NCBI GenBank assembly: GCA_947442475.1
Contig: CANEVP010000010.1
Location: forward strand, 1 to 44,673
Length of the DNA: 44,673 nucleotides
Source of the DNA: Rickettsiales bacterium
GTDB taxonomy: Bacteria; Pseudomonadota; Alphaproteobacteria; Rickettsiales; UBA1997
Reading direction: 5' to 3'
A model generated the notes under the pieces. The model worked only from the letters and a program-made list of their open reading frames with translations, was not told the origin of the DNA and ran no database searches. Position numbers and translations under genes: made by a program. Within the stretch, counting starts at the first letter, position 1; the number at the start of each line of letters is the position of its first letter. Below, in pieces: positions 15,010-22,834 of the stretch.

Positions 15010-15087
15010 GGTCGGGTTTTGCAGTCCCGACCTTACTTTCATTAAAAATTTAGTTAAAAATGAACATGTGGACGGAGTTGCAAACTC
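15010..15087. repeat. two small hairpins of a shared type
   Basis: GGTCGGG...CCCGACC (15010-15032, 7-bp stem, 9-base loop with TTGCAG) and GAGTT-GCA-AACTC (15075-15087, within partly paired GGA/TCC flanks) lie between the dapB fragment and the orphan gene. They resemble the hairpin at 7337-7351 by their TTGCA-type centre. The first could act as a terminator for the minus-strand gene only weakly, as no T run follows. Confidence 0.4.
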
Positions 15088-15104
15088 GCTCCAGCCACGA
15101 GGCT

Positions 15105-15671
15105 TTATTTGCTTGGGCCTTTATTACTTCTTGCGAGGAGTTGGACACAATTATTAGTGAATAATTGCTCTCCTGATTTTGCGTCCTCAGCTTCTTTGGT
15201 GGGCTCGGGATCAAGACTGGCCGATGTTCTTGCGAATGAGGAGCTTGGTCTTTTGATCGTCTCTTCGAGAGCGGATTGCGATTTTACAGTTTTAGAGCTC
15301 TCTTCTGGGATAGTTGCGAGGGTGCGAGATTTGCCGTTTAAAAAATTTGTTATTTCTTCGCGAACCGCCTCTTGAAATCGACTTTCTATTTCGAGGAAGG
15401 TGATCTTGTTTAAGAGGCTCGCAACACTAGCGCGATCTTTACTGGTGATGCTGGGTAGTTTTTCGAAAATATTTTCAAAATTCTCTGTCGCATCAAAGCT
15501 ATCGTCGCCTCCAAGGCAGGCCATGTTTTTACTTTTAGTTAGGATATTCATCACCTTATTTGCCAAGTCGCTGGGAGCCTTAGGTTCTGCAAACCTTGCT
15601 TCTAAAGCGTTTTGAAGTTTTTTCAGAGCATCTTTTCTGCTCGTTCCCAATTGATGTAAGTTGCGATTCAT
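15105..15671 (-). CDS. hypothetical protein, orphan of 188 residues
   Basis: The product begins MNRNLHQLGTSRKDALKKL and is predicted mainly helical in its first 115 residues, then becomes Ser/Glu/Lys/Pro-rich and disordered. There is no signal peptide and no membrane helix. I recognise no family. It starts 13 bases after the dapB stop codon on the same strand, so it is likely co-transcribed with dapB, and lies between the true dapB end and the extra dapB fragment. This position, as inserted cargo, and the low-complexity tail would suit a host-directed or accessory protein, but that is a guess. The frame is clean and codon use coding-like. Confidence 0.6.
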   Translation of the reverse strand: MNRNLHQLGTSRKDALKKLQNALEARFAEPKAPSDLANKVMNILTKSKNMACLGGDDSFDATENFENIFEKLPSITSKDRASVASLLNKITFLEIESRFQEAVREEITNFLNGKSRTLATIPEESSKTVKSQSALEETIKRPSSSFARTSASLDPEPTKEAEDAKSGEQLFTNNCVQLLARSNKGPSK

Positions 15672-15684
15672 TTTTTTGATAAAT

Positions 15685-16479
15685 TTAGCTTAGCACGTCA
15701 CGCATGCTGTAAAATCCTGGGTTTTTAGCGCTGCCCCAAATTGCGGCGCGGATGGCGCCTTTGGCGAAAATATCGCGGTTTGAGGCTTTGTGAGTTAGTT
15801 CAATTCTTTCGCCATCTCCGGCGAAAATTACAGAGTGATCACCGATGACGTCTCCGCCGCGCAAAGTAGCAAAACCGATTTCACCTTTTTGGCGCGCAGC
15901 TTCTTTGCCAACTCGAGCCATTACGGCAGATTTTTGTAAGTCAATTCCGCGACCTTGAGCAACTGCAGCGCCCAAAGATAGGGCGGTGCCGGAAGGTGCG
16001 TCAACTTTGTTTTTGTGGTGCATTTCAACAATTTCAACATCGAAATCATCATGCAAAATTTGTCCGACTTTTTCTGCCAAGTTCATCAGCAAGTTAACGC
16101 CAAGCGACATGTTGGAAGACCAGACGATGACGCTTTCATTTGAATAAGAGGCGAATTTTTGTTTTTCGTGTTCAGAAAATCCGGTGGTGCCGCAGATTAA
16201 AACTTTTTTATTTTCAGCGCATTTTGCCGCCATTTCTAAGCTGAGAAATGGTGAAGAAAAATCGATAATCGCATCGCAGCTTTTGATGAATTGATCGGTG
16301 TTAGAAGTCATTTTGGCGCCGCTTTTTTCAAAGCCCAAAAATTCGCCTAAATCACCTCCCTCAAGCCCGCCGCCACTGCGCACTAAAGCTGAAGAAAGTT
16401 CGACTAATTCGTCTTGCAAAACAAGACTGGCAATAGTTCGGCCCATGCGACCGGTAATTCCTGTGACGCCTATTTTCAT
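15685..16479 (-). CDS. dapB: 4-hydroxy-tetrahydrodipicolinate reductase
   Basis: The 264-residue enzyme reduces the dapA product with NAD(P)H in the diaminopimelate/lysine pathway, which supplies peptidoglycan. The dinucleotide-binding GITGRMG is at residues 6-12, ICGTTGFS near 95-102, and the catalytic signature EMHHKNKVDAPSGTAL near 152-167 includes the paired His and the Lys. RGGDVIGDHSV and IELTHKASNRDIFA complete the C-terminal domain. Its last 38 bases recur at 14965-15002. It diverges from gyrA with a 159-base gap. Confidence 0.95.
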   Translation of the reverse strand: MKIGVTGITGRMGRTIASLVLQDELVELSSALVRSGGGLEGGDLGEFLGFEKSGAKMTSNTDQFIKSCDAIIDFSSPFLSLEMAAKCAENKKVLICGTTGFSEHEKQKFASYSNESVIVWSSNMSLGVNLLMNLAEKVGQILHDDFDVEIVEMHHKNKVDAPSGTALSLGAAVAQGRGIDLQKSAVMARVGKEAARQKGEIGFATLRGGDVIGDHSVIFAGDGERIELTHKASNRDIFAKGAIRAAIWGSAKNPGFYSMRDVLS

Positions 16480-16560
16480 AAAAATGTGTGATTGAGGTTG
16501 AGGGTGTAAAAACTACAAACGGTGTTTGCGGAAGGCAAATGGAAATCAGCCAAAAACCTG

Positions 16561-16588
16561 TTGCACTTGCGGGATGCGATTTTAAAGT
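16561..16588 (+). promoter_or_regulatory. gyrA promoter candidate
   Basis: TTGCAC (16561-16566) and TAAAGT (16583-16588) are 16 bases apart, about 50 bases upstream of the gyrA ATG. A 16-base spacer recurs in several promoter candidates here (tonB, ahpC, rpsL, fusA). Confidence 0.38.
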
Positions 16589-16638
16589 CTGCGACCTGCT
16601 TTTTAGCCACAAATTCACTTCAAAAATCTTTCAATTAA

Positions 16639-19452
16639 ATGACTACTCAAAACGTGATCCAAGTTGCCGTGGGCAAAGATATTCAGTCGGTTTCACTAGT
16701 TTCTGAAATGAAAAAATCTTACCTCGATTATGCCATGAGCGTAATCGTAGCGCGCGCCATTCCAGATGCTTGCGATGGTTTAAAACCAGTGCATCGCCGC
16801 ATTCTTTACGCCATGTATGAAGGTAACTACGATTACAATAAGCCATTTAAAAAATCGGCCAGAATCGTCGGTGAAGTGATGGGTAAATATCACCCGCACG
16901 GTGACTCAGCAATTTACGAATCTTTGGTTCGTATGGCGCAAGATTTCTCAATGCGCGTGCCATTGATTGACGGGCAAGGTAACTTCGGATCAATCGATGA
17001 TGATCCGGCGGCTGCAATGCGTTACACTGAATCACGTTTGGAAAAAGTTACGCACACCATGCTTGATGATCTCGACAAAGACACGGTCGATTTCATTCCA
17101 AATTATGACGGTCACGAAAAAGAGCCGAAAGTTTTGCCGGCACGCTTTCCTAACCTTTTGGTTAACGGATCAAGCGGGATTGCGGTTGGTATGGCAACAA
17201 ACATTCCGCCCCACAATTTGGGCGAAGTGATTGAAGCTTGTTTGGCTTACATCGACAACAACGAAATCACTATTGAAGACATCATCAAAATTGTTCCAGG
17301 ACCAGATTTTCCAACTGGCGGCATCATTTTGGGCCGCAGTGGATTTGATTCGGCAGCTCGCATGGGACGAGGTTCGGTTGTGATGCGTGGACGTCACAAA
17401 ATCGAGAAAAAGGCTGGTGGAAAAGTTGCAATCATCATCGAAGAAATTCCTTACCAAGTTAACAAAGCCAAGCTGGTAGAAAAAATTGCTGAGCTAGTTA
17501 AAGAAAAAAGAATCGAAGGAATTACTGATTTGCGTGATGAATCAGATCGCGAAGGAATCCGCGTGGTTATTGAGCTTAGGCGCGATGCCATGGAAGAAGT
17601 TATCATCAACCAACTTTACAGTTTCACTGAATTGCAAAGTAATTTCAGCGTGAACATGTTGGCGCTAAATCATGGCAGACCGCAATTGATGGGCATTCTT
17701 GACGTTATTAAATTGTTCGCGGCTTTCCGTGAAGATGTGACAACTCGCAGAACCAACTTTTTGTTGAACAAAGCGCGCGACAAAACTCACATTTTGATCG
17801 GCTTGGCTGTAGCTGTGACTAACATCGATGAAATTGTTGAGTTGATTAAAAAATCGCAAGATGCGGCAGAGGCCAAAATTAAATTGATGGCAAGAAGCTG
17901 GCCAGCCCACACTGTTGAAGCAATCATCAAGCTAGTTCAAGACAAAGGAAACATTATCCGCGACGGACAATTTTATTTTACTGACGCGCAAGCAAAGGCG
18001 ATTTTGGAAATGAGATTGGCGCGTTTGACTGGCCTGGAAATTGGCAAAATCAACGAAGAGTTGAGAATTTTGGCGGCTGAAATTGCCGGCTATTTAGAGC
18101 TTTTGGCTGATCGCAGCAAGATGTTAGAATTGGTGAAAAAAGAATTGCGAGAAGTGCGCGATCAGTTCGCAACACCTCGTAAATCAACAATTGAGGACAG
18201 TGAGTTCGAAGTTGATATCGAAGATCTAATTCCAAAAGAAGACATGGTGGTGGTTGGCACTATGAACGGCTACATCAAGCGTGTAGCACTTTCAGCTTAC
18301 CGCACGCAAAAGCGCGGTGGCAAAGGTCGCAGCGCCATGGATGTTCGTGATGAAGATATCGCAACTGACATTTTTGTGACCAACACCCACACGCCAATTT
18401 TGTTTTTTTCAAGCAAAGGCAAAGTTTACAAATTAAAAACCTACAAATTGCCGCTAGGCAGCCCGCAAGCTCGCGGCCGCGCTTTGGTGAATTTGTTGCC
18501 GTTAGAGCAAGATGAAAAAATTAGCACCATTTTGGCACTTCCAGAAAACGAAGAAACTTGGAAAGATTTGAGCATTATTTTTGCGACCTCCGGCGGCGAT
18601 ATTCGTCGTAACTCGATGGATCAATTTGTTGATATTCGCTCAAGCGGAAAAATCGCCATGAAGTTGGAGGGGGATGAAGCCTTGATTGGTGTGAATCTTT
18701 GCACTGAAAGTGACGACATCATGGTTTCGACAAAAGACGGAAAATGCATCCGCTTCCCAGTTTCGAAATTAAGAATTTTCCAAAGCAGAAGTTCAACTGG
18801 TGTGCGCGGTATCAAGCTGGGCTTGGGCAATAAAGTTATTGCCATGTCAGTGTTGAAGCACGCGGGTGATGATTCTGACGTTAAAGAAAAATACTTAAAA
18901 ATTGAATTAGAAGACCGTTTAGCGCTTCGCGAAGCTTTGGTTTTCAATCAAAAATTAAAAGAAAATCCGTCAGAAGATTTGTTGGTTACGCCAGTTGAAG
19001 TGCCTAAAATTAAAGGCGCAGAGCTTGCTCAAGAGGTGATCGAAAAAATGGCGCTCGACGAAGAATTTATTTTTACCATGACCGAAAATGGTTTTGGCAA
19101 ACGCAGCTCAGCTTACGAATATCGCATCACCAACCGTGGTGGCTCAGGAATTACCAACATCGTAACTTCAAAACGCAACGGTCCGGTAGTTGCCAGCTTC
19201 CCAATTGAGGGCAAAGATCAAGTGATGATTATCACCGACAAAGGAACGCTAATTAGAACCGAAGTTGGAACTGTCAGAATCACGGGTCGCAACACGCAAG
19301 GCGTAACACTCATCAAAACTAAAGACGAAGCTGTAGTGTCGGTTGCAAGAATCGCCCATACCGGCAACAAAGAAGTTGATGATGCTGAAACAGGTGAAGA
19401 GGTTGGCGATCAAGTTGAAGGAGCTGAAGGCGCTTTGGCGACGGAAGAATAG
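16639..19452 (+). CDS. gyrA: DNA gyrase subunit A
   Basis: The 937-residue protein cuts and rejoins DNA during negative supercoiling with GyrB. The start segment [33 protein letters not shown], the [17 protein letters not shown] helix, and AAAMRYTE with the active-site Tyr129 are all present. The quinolone-determining positions read Ser90 and Glu94, an ordinary sensitive-type pattern. The C-terminal half has the beta-pinwheel blades and the GyrA box QKRGGKG (after SAYRT), which separates it from ParC. An acidic tail ends the protein. The ATG at 16639 gives a normal N-terminus. No ribosome site is obvious. Confidence 0.96.
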   Translation: MTTQNVIQVAVGKDIQSVSLVSEMKKSYLDYAMSVIVARAIPDACDGLKPVHRRILYAMYEGNYDYNKPFKKSARIVGEVMGKYHPHGDSAIYESLVRMAQDFSMRVPLIDGQGNFGSIDDDPAAAMRYTESRLEKVTHTMLDDLDKDTVDFIPNYDGHEKEPKVLPARFPNLLVNGSSGIAVGMATNIPPHNLGEVIEACLAYIDNNEITIEDIIKIVPGPDFPTGGIILGRSGFDSAARMGRGSVVMRGRHKIEKKAGGKVAIIIEEIPYQVNKAKLVEKIAELVKEKRIEGITDLRDESDREGIRVVIELRRDAMEEVIINQLYSFTELQSNFSVNMLALNHGRPQLMGILDVIKLFAAFREDVTTRRTNFLLNKARDKTHILIGLAVAVTNIDEIVELIKKSQDAAEAKIKLMARSWPAHTVEAIIKLVQDKGNIIRDGQFYFTDAQAKAILEMRLARLTGLEIGKINEELRILAAEIAGYLELLADRSKMLELVKKELREVRDQFATPRKSTIEDSEFEVDIEDLIPKEDMVVVGTMNGYIKRVALSAYRTQKRGGKGRSAMDVRDEDIATDIFVTNTHTPILFFSSKGKVYKLKTYKLPLGSPQARGRALVNLLPLEQDEKISTILALPENEETWKDLSIIFATSGGDIRRNSMDQFVDIRSSGKIAMKLEGDEALIGVNLCTESDDIMVSTKDGKCIRFPVSKLRIFQSRSSTGVRGIKLGLGNKVIAMSVLKHAGDDSDVKEKYLKIELEDRLALREALVFNQKLKENPSEDLLVTPVEVPKIKGAELAQEVIEKMALDEEFIFTMTENGFGKRSSAYEYRITNRGGSGITNIVTSKRNGPVVASFPIEGKDQVMIITDKGTLIRTEVGTVRITGRNTQGVTLIKTKDEAVVSVARIAHTGNKEVDDAETGEEVGDQVEGAEGALATEE

Positions 19453-19460
19453 ATTTTAGA

Positions 19461-19507
19461 ACTCACTTGCAAACCTTACCAAGTTTGTAAGTGAGTCTAT
19501 ATTTTTA
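19461..19507 (+). terminator. gyrA terminator
   Basis: ACTCACTTGCAAAC (19461-19474) and GTTTGTAAGTGAGT (19483-19496) pair over 14 bp with one mismatch around an 8-base loop, nine bases after the gyrA stop, followed by CTATATTTTTA. A good fit to an intrinsic terminator. Confidence 0.7.
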
Positions 19508-19537
19508 GTAATAATAACCACGAACAAACCCAGAAAT

Positions 19538-20011
19538 ATGAAAAATTTAGATACACAGCTTGCTCTGTTTAAAGGCAAAAAAATCCGCAAAATTATCCAT
19601 GAAAATGAATGGTACTTTTCGGTGATTGATGTTGTCGCGGCGTTAACAGATAGCGCTAATCCGCGCGATTATTGGTTTAAAATTAAAGACCGAGTTGCTG
19701 AGGAGACAAAATTTCAACTGTCGACAATTTGTCGACAGTTGAAATTGGAAGCTATGGATGGAAAAATGCGCGAAACCGATTGCGCTAACACCGAAGGTAT
19801 TTTTCGTATCATCCAATCAATCCCATCGCCAAAAGCAGAGCCATTCAAACGCTGGTTGGCAAAAGTTGGATTTGAGCGAGTGCAAGAAATCGAAAATCCC
19901 GAGCTGGCCACCAAGCGCACCAGAATGCTCTACAAGCTCAAAGACTATTCGAAAGATTGGATTGAAGAAATTAGGCAAATCGGTGGTTTTGAAGAAAAAC
20001 TTTTTAGCTAA
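19538..20011 (+). CDS. BRO-N domain protein, short form
   Basis: The 157-residue product fits the N-terminal BRO domain found in phage antirepressors and plasmid or chromosomal accessory proteins: KIRKIIHENEWYFSVIDVVAALTDS, then NPRDYWFKIKDR, a Gln-Leu-Ser-Thr/CRQLKL block, DCANTEGIFRIIQSIPSPKAEPFKRWLA and VGFERVQEIENPELA. Such domains bind DNA in phage proteins. Common chromosomal members run on to about 270-290 residues with a KRM...YKAKGYSDEWI...I region; here the frame ends shortly after YSKDWIEEI, so it may be a C-terminally shortened version. It is the first of four tightly packed genes (19538-21268). A 37-base perfect palindrome lies inside it at 19710-19746. Confidence 0.85.
   Translation: MKNLDTQLALFKGKKIRKIIHENEWYFSVIDVVAALTDSANPRDYWFKIKDRVAEETKFQLSTICRQLKLEAMDGKMRETDCANTEGIFRIIQSIPSPKAEPFKRWLAKVGFERVQEIENPELATKRTRMLYKLKDYSKDWIEEIRQIGGFEEKLFS
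19710..19746. repeat. perfect 17-bp-arm palindrome inside the BRO-N gene
   Basis: Arms 19710-19726 and 19730-19746 are perfect inverted repeats of 17 bases, each with CAACTGTCGACA or its complement, around the three bases ATT. The segment codes for the conserved QLSTICRQLKLE stretch, so it is both protein-coding and able to form a strong hairpin in mRNA or a cruciform in DNA. Confidence 0.85.
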
Positions 20012-20013
20012 AA

Positions 20014-20610
20014 ATGAAGGCAAAAAAATCAAAAATACTTAACGGTAAAACTATAGCTGCAGCATTTTTAACGATAGGTTTGTGCATTGTTATCAACCTG
20101 TTGCTGAGTTTATTGGGCGATAGTTGGGAGAAATTGTTTTCAGCCGTTGGAAGTATTGGCTCCGTTACAATTGGGGTTGGTATGTTTTATTTGGGTTGGC
20201 AGCAACAGAAACATTTTGAGCAACAAATTTCTGACTCGCAAAAAGACTCAATCTTTCGACACTATCGCGATCTAAAAGATCTCCTAAGAAAAATCTTTAA
20301 GGATACTCATAATAAAGATACCGAAGTATTAAAAATGATGTGGGATCTTGAAGATATGGTGAAGCTATGGGGATCGCAGGAGTTGAGCAATTATATTTCT
20401 GAGATTAGAGAAAAAACCGTGCAAGTTTATTCAGAAGCGCATCTAAGATTGTCTAAGGGTGGGGACGAGTCAGTTGAGGAGGGGGAAGAGAGAAAAGAGG
20501 GAAGAGATAGGTTGTGGAAAGGGTGGGAAGAATACAGAAGCTACATTTCAAATTTAAAGCCAGAAAGCCTCTATTCAAAATACCTAAAAATCCCCAATCA
20601 AAATTTATGA
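20014..20610 (+). CDS. hypothetical membrane protein with two N-terminal helices
   Basis: The 198-residue product has a basic start, two membrane helices (about 13-33 and 41-61, the second with SVTIGVGMFYLGW), and a cytoplasmic helical domain of about 130 residues (QQKHFEQQISDSQKDSIFRH, DLKDLLRKIF). A purine- and G-rich stretch (20458-20530) encodes a Lys/Glu/Gly-rich loop, GGDESVEEGEERKEGRD, that looks added. I do not recognise the family. It begins two bases after the BRO-N stop and overlaps the HEPN gene by four bases (ATGA), so the four genes are probably translated together. A membrane partner for the toxin-antitoxin pair that follows is possible but unproven. Confidence 0.68.
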   Translation: MKAKKSKILNGKTIAAAFLTIGLCIVINLLLSLLGDSWEKLFSAVGSIGSVTIGVGMFYLGWQQQKHFEQQISDSQKDSIFRHYRDLKDLLRKIFKDTHNKDTEVLKMMWDLEDMVKLWGSQELSNYISEIREKTVQVYSEAHLRLSKGGDESVEEGEERKEGRDRLWKGWEEYRSYISNLKPESLYSKYLKIPNQNL

Positions 20611-20999
20611 AAATCGATATTTCTCTTTTTGAGAAAGCAATTGCCAGTCTTGAAGAGGTGCTAAATTTAGAAAAAAATGCAATCATCCGAGACTCAGCAA
20701 TTCAGCGCTTTGAATACACATTTGAATTTGCGGTAAAATTTATTCGTCGCTACATTGAGCAGAATTATTCTAACATGAGCGATTATGATTCTAATAATTT
20801 TCGTGATGTTATTCGCACTGCGTTACAACTAAACATCACGCAAAAAACATTTAATGATTGGATAAAATATCGCGATGCGCGCAATAAAACTAGCCACGGA
20901 TACAGTGAAAAAGCAGCTGAGGAAGTTTATGAAGTTGCAAAAGAATTTTTAAGTGAAGCAAAAATTATTCATGAATTTTTAAAGAAAAATATTTTATGA
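20607..20999 (+). CDS. hepT: HEPN-domain protein (HepT / HI0074-like)
   Basis: The 130-residue helical protein fits the HI0074 nucleotidyltransferase substrate-binding group of HEPN proteins. It shows AIQRFEYTFEFAVKFIRRYI and the HEPN active-site-like RNKTSH (residues 92-97, Rx4H pattern) within KYRDARNKTSHGY. HEPN partners of MNT proteins are often RNases silenced by AMPylation. The start is the ATG at 20607, overlapping the stop of the upstream gene by ATGA; a longer frame from 20514 is a shadow of that gene. It overlaps the MNT gene by four bases as well. RNase activity is inferred from the family and not certain for this subgroup. Confidence 0.85.
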   Translation: MKIDISLFEKAIASLEEVLNLEKNAIIRDSAIQRFEYTFEFAVKFIRRYIEQNYSNMSDYDSNNFRDVIRTALQLNITQKTFNDWIKYRDARNKTSHGYSEKAAEEVYEVAKEFLSEAKIIHEFLKKNIL

Positions 21000-21268
21000 A
21001 TTTAGAGCAAGATTTTGTTCTTTTAATCAAAGACAGCGTAAAAAAGCTTTTGCCTCAGGCTAAAATTTTTATTTTTGGCTCAAGAGCAAAAGAAACTAAT
21101 CATAAATTTTCAGACATAGATATTGCAATTAAAGACCCCGGCCTGAGTTTTGCAAGCCTTGCGGCAGTAAGATTTGCTCTCGAGGAATCAAGCCTGCCCT
21201 ACAAAGTTGATGTCGTCAATTATGGCGATCTTGATGCGCAAATTTTGTCTGGCGCAATCGAAATTTAA
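20996..21268 (+). CDS. mntA: minimal nucleotidyltransferase (MntA / HI0073-like)
   Basis: The 90-residue product has the MNT core: FIFGSRAKETNHKFSDIDIAI with Gly28-Ser29 and the metal-binding Asp40 and Asp42, then a short domain ending in KVDVVNYGDLDAQI. In the HepT-MntA (type VII) toxin-antitoxin pair the MNT protein adds AMP to the HEPN toxin and so disables it. The two genes share ATGA. gatB starts 17 bases downstream and may be read from the same transcript, which would tie an essential gene to the pair. Confidence 0.87.
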   Translation: MNLEQDFVLLIKDSVKKLLPQAKIFIFGSRAKETNHKFSDIDIAIKDPGLSFASLAAVRFALEESSLPYKVDVVNYGDLDAQILSGAIEI

Positions 21269-21285
21269 AATCTTAAGAAGCTAAA

Positions 21286-22746
21286 ATGACCTACATCATC
21301 AAAGGAAAAAATAACGATTACGAACTTGTTGTTGGTTGTGAAATTCACGCCCAAGTTGCTTCAAATTCTAAACTTTTTTCGCGCGCCGCAACTGAGTTTG
21401 GTGCGTTGCAAAATTCGCAAGTTTCTTTGGTTGATGCCGCCATGCCGGGCATGCTTCCAACTATTAATGCAGAATGTGTAAAACAGGCTGTGAAAATGGG
21501 TTTGGGCATTAATGCGCAAATTAATCTGCGCTCAATCTTTGATCGTAAGAATTATTTTTATCCGGACCTTCCGCAAGGCTACCAAATTTCGCAATTTCTT
21601 GATCCGATTGTTGGTGAAGGTGCGGTGGAAATTACGCTTGAAAATGGCGCAAAAAAAATCATTCGAGTTGAGAGAATTCACCTTGAGCAAGATGCTGGCA
21701 AATCTTTGCACGATCAGCATCCGTCAATGACGATGATTGATTTAAACCGCTCGGGCGTTGCGCTAATGGAAATTGTTTCCAAGCCCGACATGTTTTCGCC
21801 TTTTGAAGCTACAGAATATGTTAAGACAATTCGCTTGATTGCGCGGGCTCTTGGCACGTCAGACGGCGACATGGAAAAAGGAAATCTTAGATGCGATGCT
21901 AACGTTTCAGTGCGCAAAGTTGGTGAGCAAAAACTTGGCACTCGCTGTGAAATCAAAAATTTAAACTCCATGCGCAACATCGCGCGCGCCATTGAATTTG
22001 AAGCAGCGCGCCAAGTTGAAATTTTGGAAAATGGCGGAACTATCAACCAAGAAACTCGTTTATTTGACGCCGTAAATGGTGACACCAGAACCATGCGCAG
22101 CAAGGAAGATGCTATGGATTATCGCTATTTTCCAGATCCTGATTTGCCGCCACTTGTGTTTACTCAAGAATTTGTTGAAGAAATCAGAAGGTCTTTGCCA
22201 GAACTTCCAAATGCCAAAAAATTGCGTTACATGGCAGAGTTTGGAATTCCTGAATATGATGCTGGCGTGCTTACGGCAGACACTGAAATTTCAACTTATT
22301 TCGAGCAATTAATTCAAAAACACGAGCCAAAAATGTGCGTCACTTGGCTTACAGTTGAGCTATTTGGCCGCATGAACAAGTTGGGCATTAATTTTGAAAA
22401 CCTAAAAATCAGTGCACAAAATTTAGGTGAACTTTTGGACCTAATTAAAAGCGGCGCGATTTCAGGAAAAATCGCTAAAGATGTTTTGGATTTGATGATT
22501 GAATCGGGCGACGCCGCGACAAAAATTGTTGAAGAAAAAGGCTTTAAACAGGTGAGCGACACTTCAGCAATTGAAAAAATTATCGACGAAGTTTTAGCAA
22601 AAAATCAGGCCTCAGTTGATGAATATCGCGCCGGCAAAGAAAAACTTTTTGGGTTTTTTGTGGGTCTTGTAATGAAAGAATCAAAAGGTCAGGTTAACCC
22701 AGCGATGGCTAACGATTTGCTGAAGAAGAAATTATCAGCTGCTTAA
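21286..22746 (+). CDS. gatB: aspartyl/glutamyl-tRNA amidotransferase subunit B
   Basis: The 486-residue protein works in GatCAB, which turns Glu-tRNA(Gln) and Asp-tRNA(Asn) into the amide forms. Visible are GCEIHAQVASNSKLFSRA, the metal and kinase motifs FDRKNYFYPDLPQGYQISQF and LEQDAGKS, DLNRSGVALMEIVSKPD, RCDANVSVR and the MRSKEDAMDYRYFPDPDLPP signature, followed by the helical tail domain. Length is normal. gatA and gatC, often adjacent, are not here. A strong terminator follows. Confidence 0.96.
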   Translation: MTYIIKGKNNDYELVVGCEIHAQVASNSKLFSRAATEFGALQNSQVSLVDAAMPGMLPTINAECVKQAVKMGLGINAQINLRSIFDRKNYFYPDLPQGYQISQFLDPIVGEGAVEITLENGAKKIIRVERIHLEQDAGKSLHDQHPSMTMIDLNRSGVALMEIVSKPDMFSPFEATEYVKTIRLIARALGTSDGDMEKGNLRCDANVSVRKVGEQKLGTRCEIKNLNSMRNIARAIEFEAARQVEILENGGTINQETRLFDAVNGDTRTMRSKEDAMDYRYFPDPDLPPLVFTQEFVEEIRRSLPELPNAKKLRYMAEFGIPEYDAGVLTADTEISTYFEQLIQKHEPKMCVTWLTVELFGRMNKLGINFENLKISAQNLGELLDLIKSGAISGKIAKDVLDLMIESGDAATKIVEEKGFKQVSDTSAIEKIIDEVLAKNQASVDEYRAGKEKLFGFFVGLVMKESKGQVNPAMANDLLKKKLSAA

Positions 22747-22753
22747 TTGAAAC

Positions 22754-22797
22754 AAAAAAAGCCCCAACCATTTTTGAAATGATTGGGGCTTTTTTTT
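22754..22797. terminator. bidirectional terminator between gatB and virB4
   Basis: AGCCCCAA-C-CATTT and AAATG-A-TTGGGGCT form a near-perfect stem with A-rich and T-rich flanks (7 A before, 8 T after), eight bases after gatB. It can stop gatB transcription and, read from the other strand, the virB4 transcript. Confidence 0.88.
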
Positions 22798-22834
22798 GCT
22801 TAAAATTCGGTAACGTCTGGAATGCGACTTTTAG

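Noticed and set aside
16967-18947. Several minus- and plus-strand frames of 60-110 codons within gyrA.
   Set aside because: The gyrA frame is unbroken and conserved over its whole length; the others are by-products of codon use.
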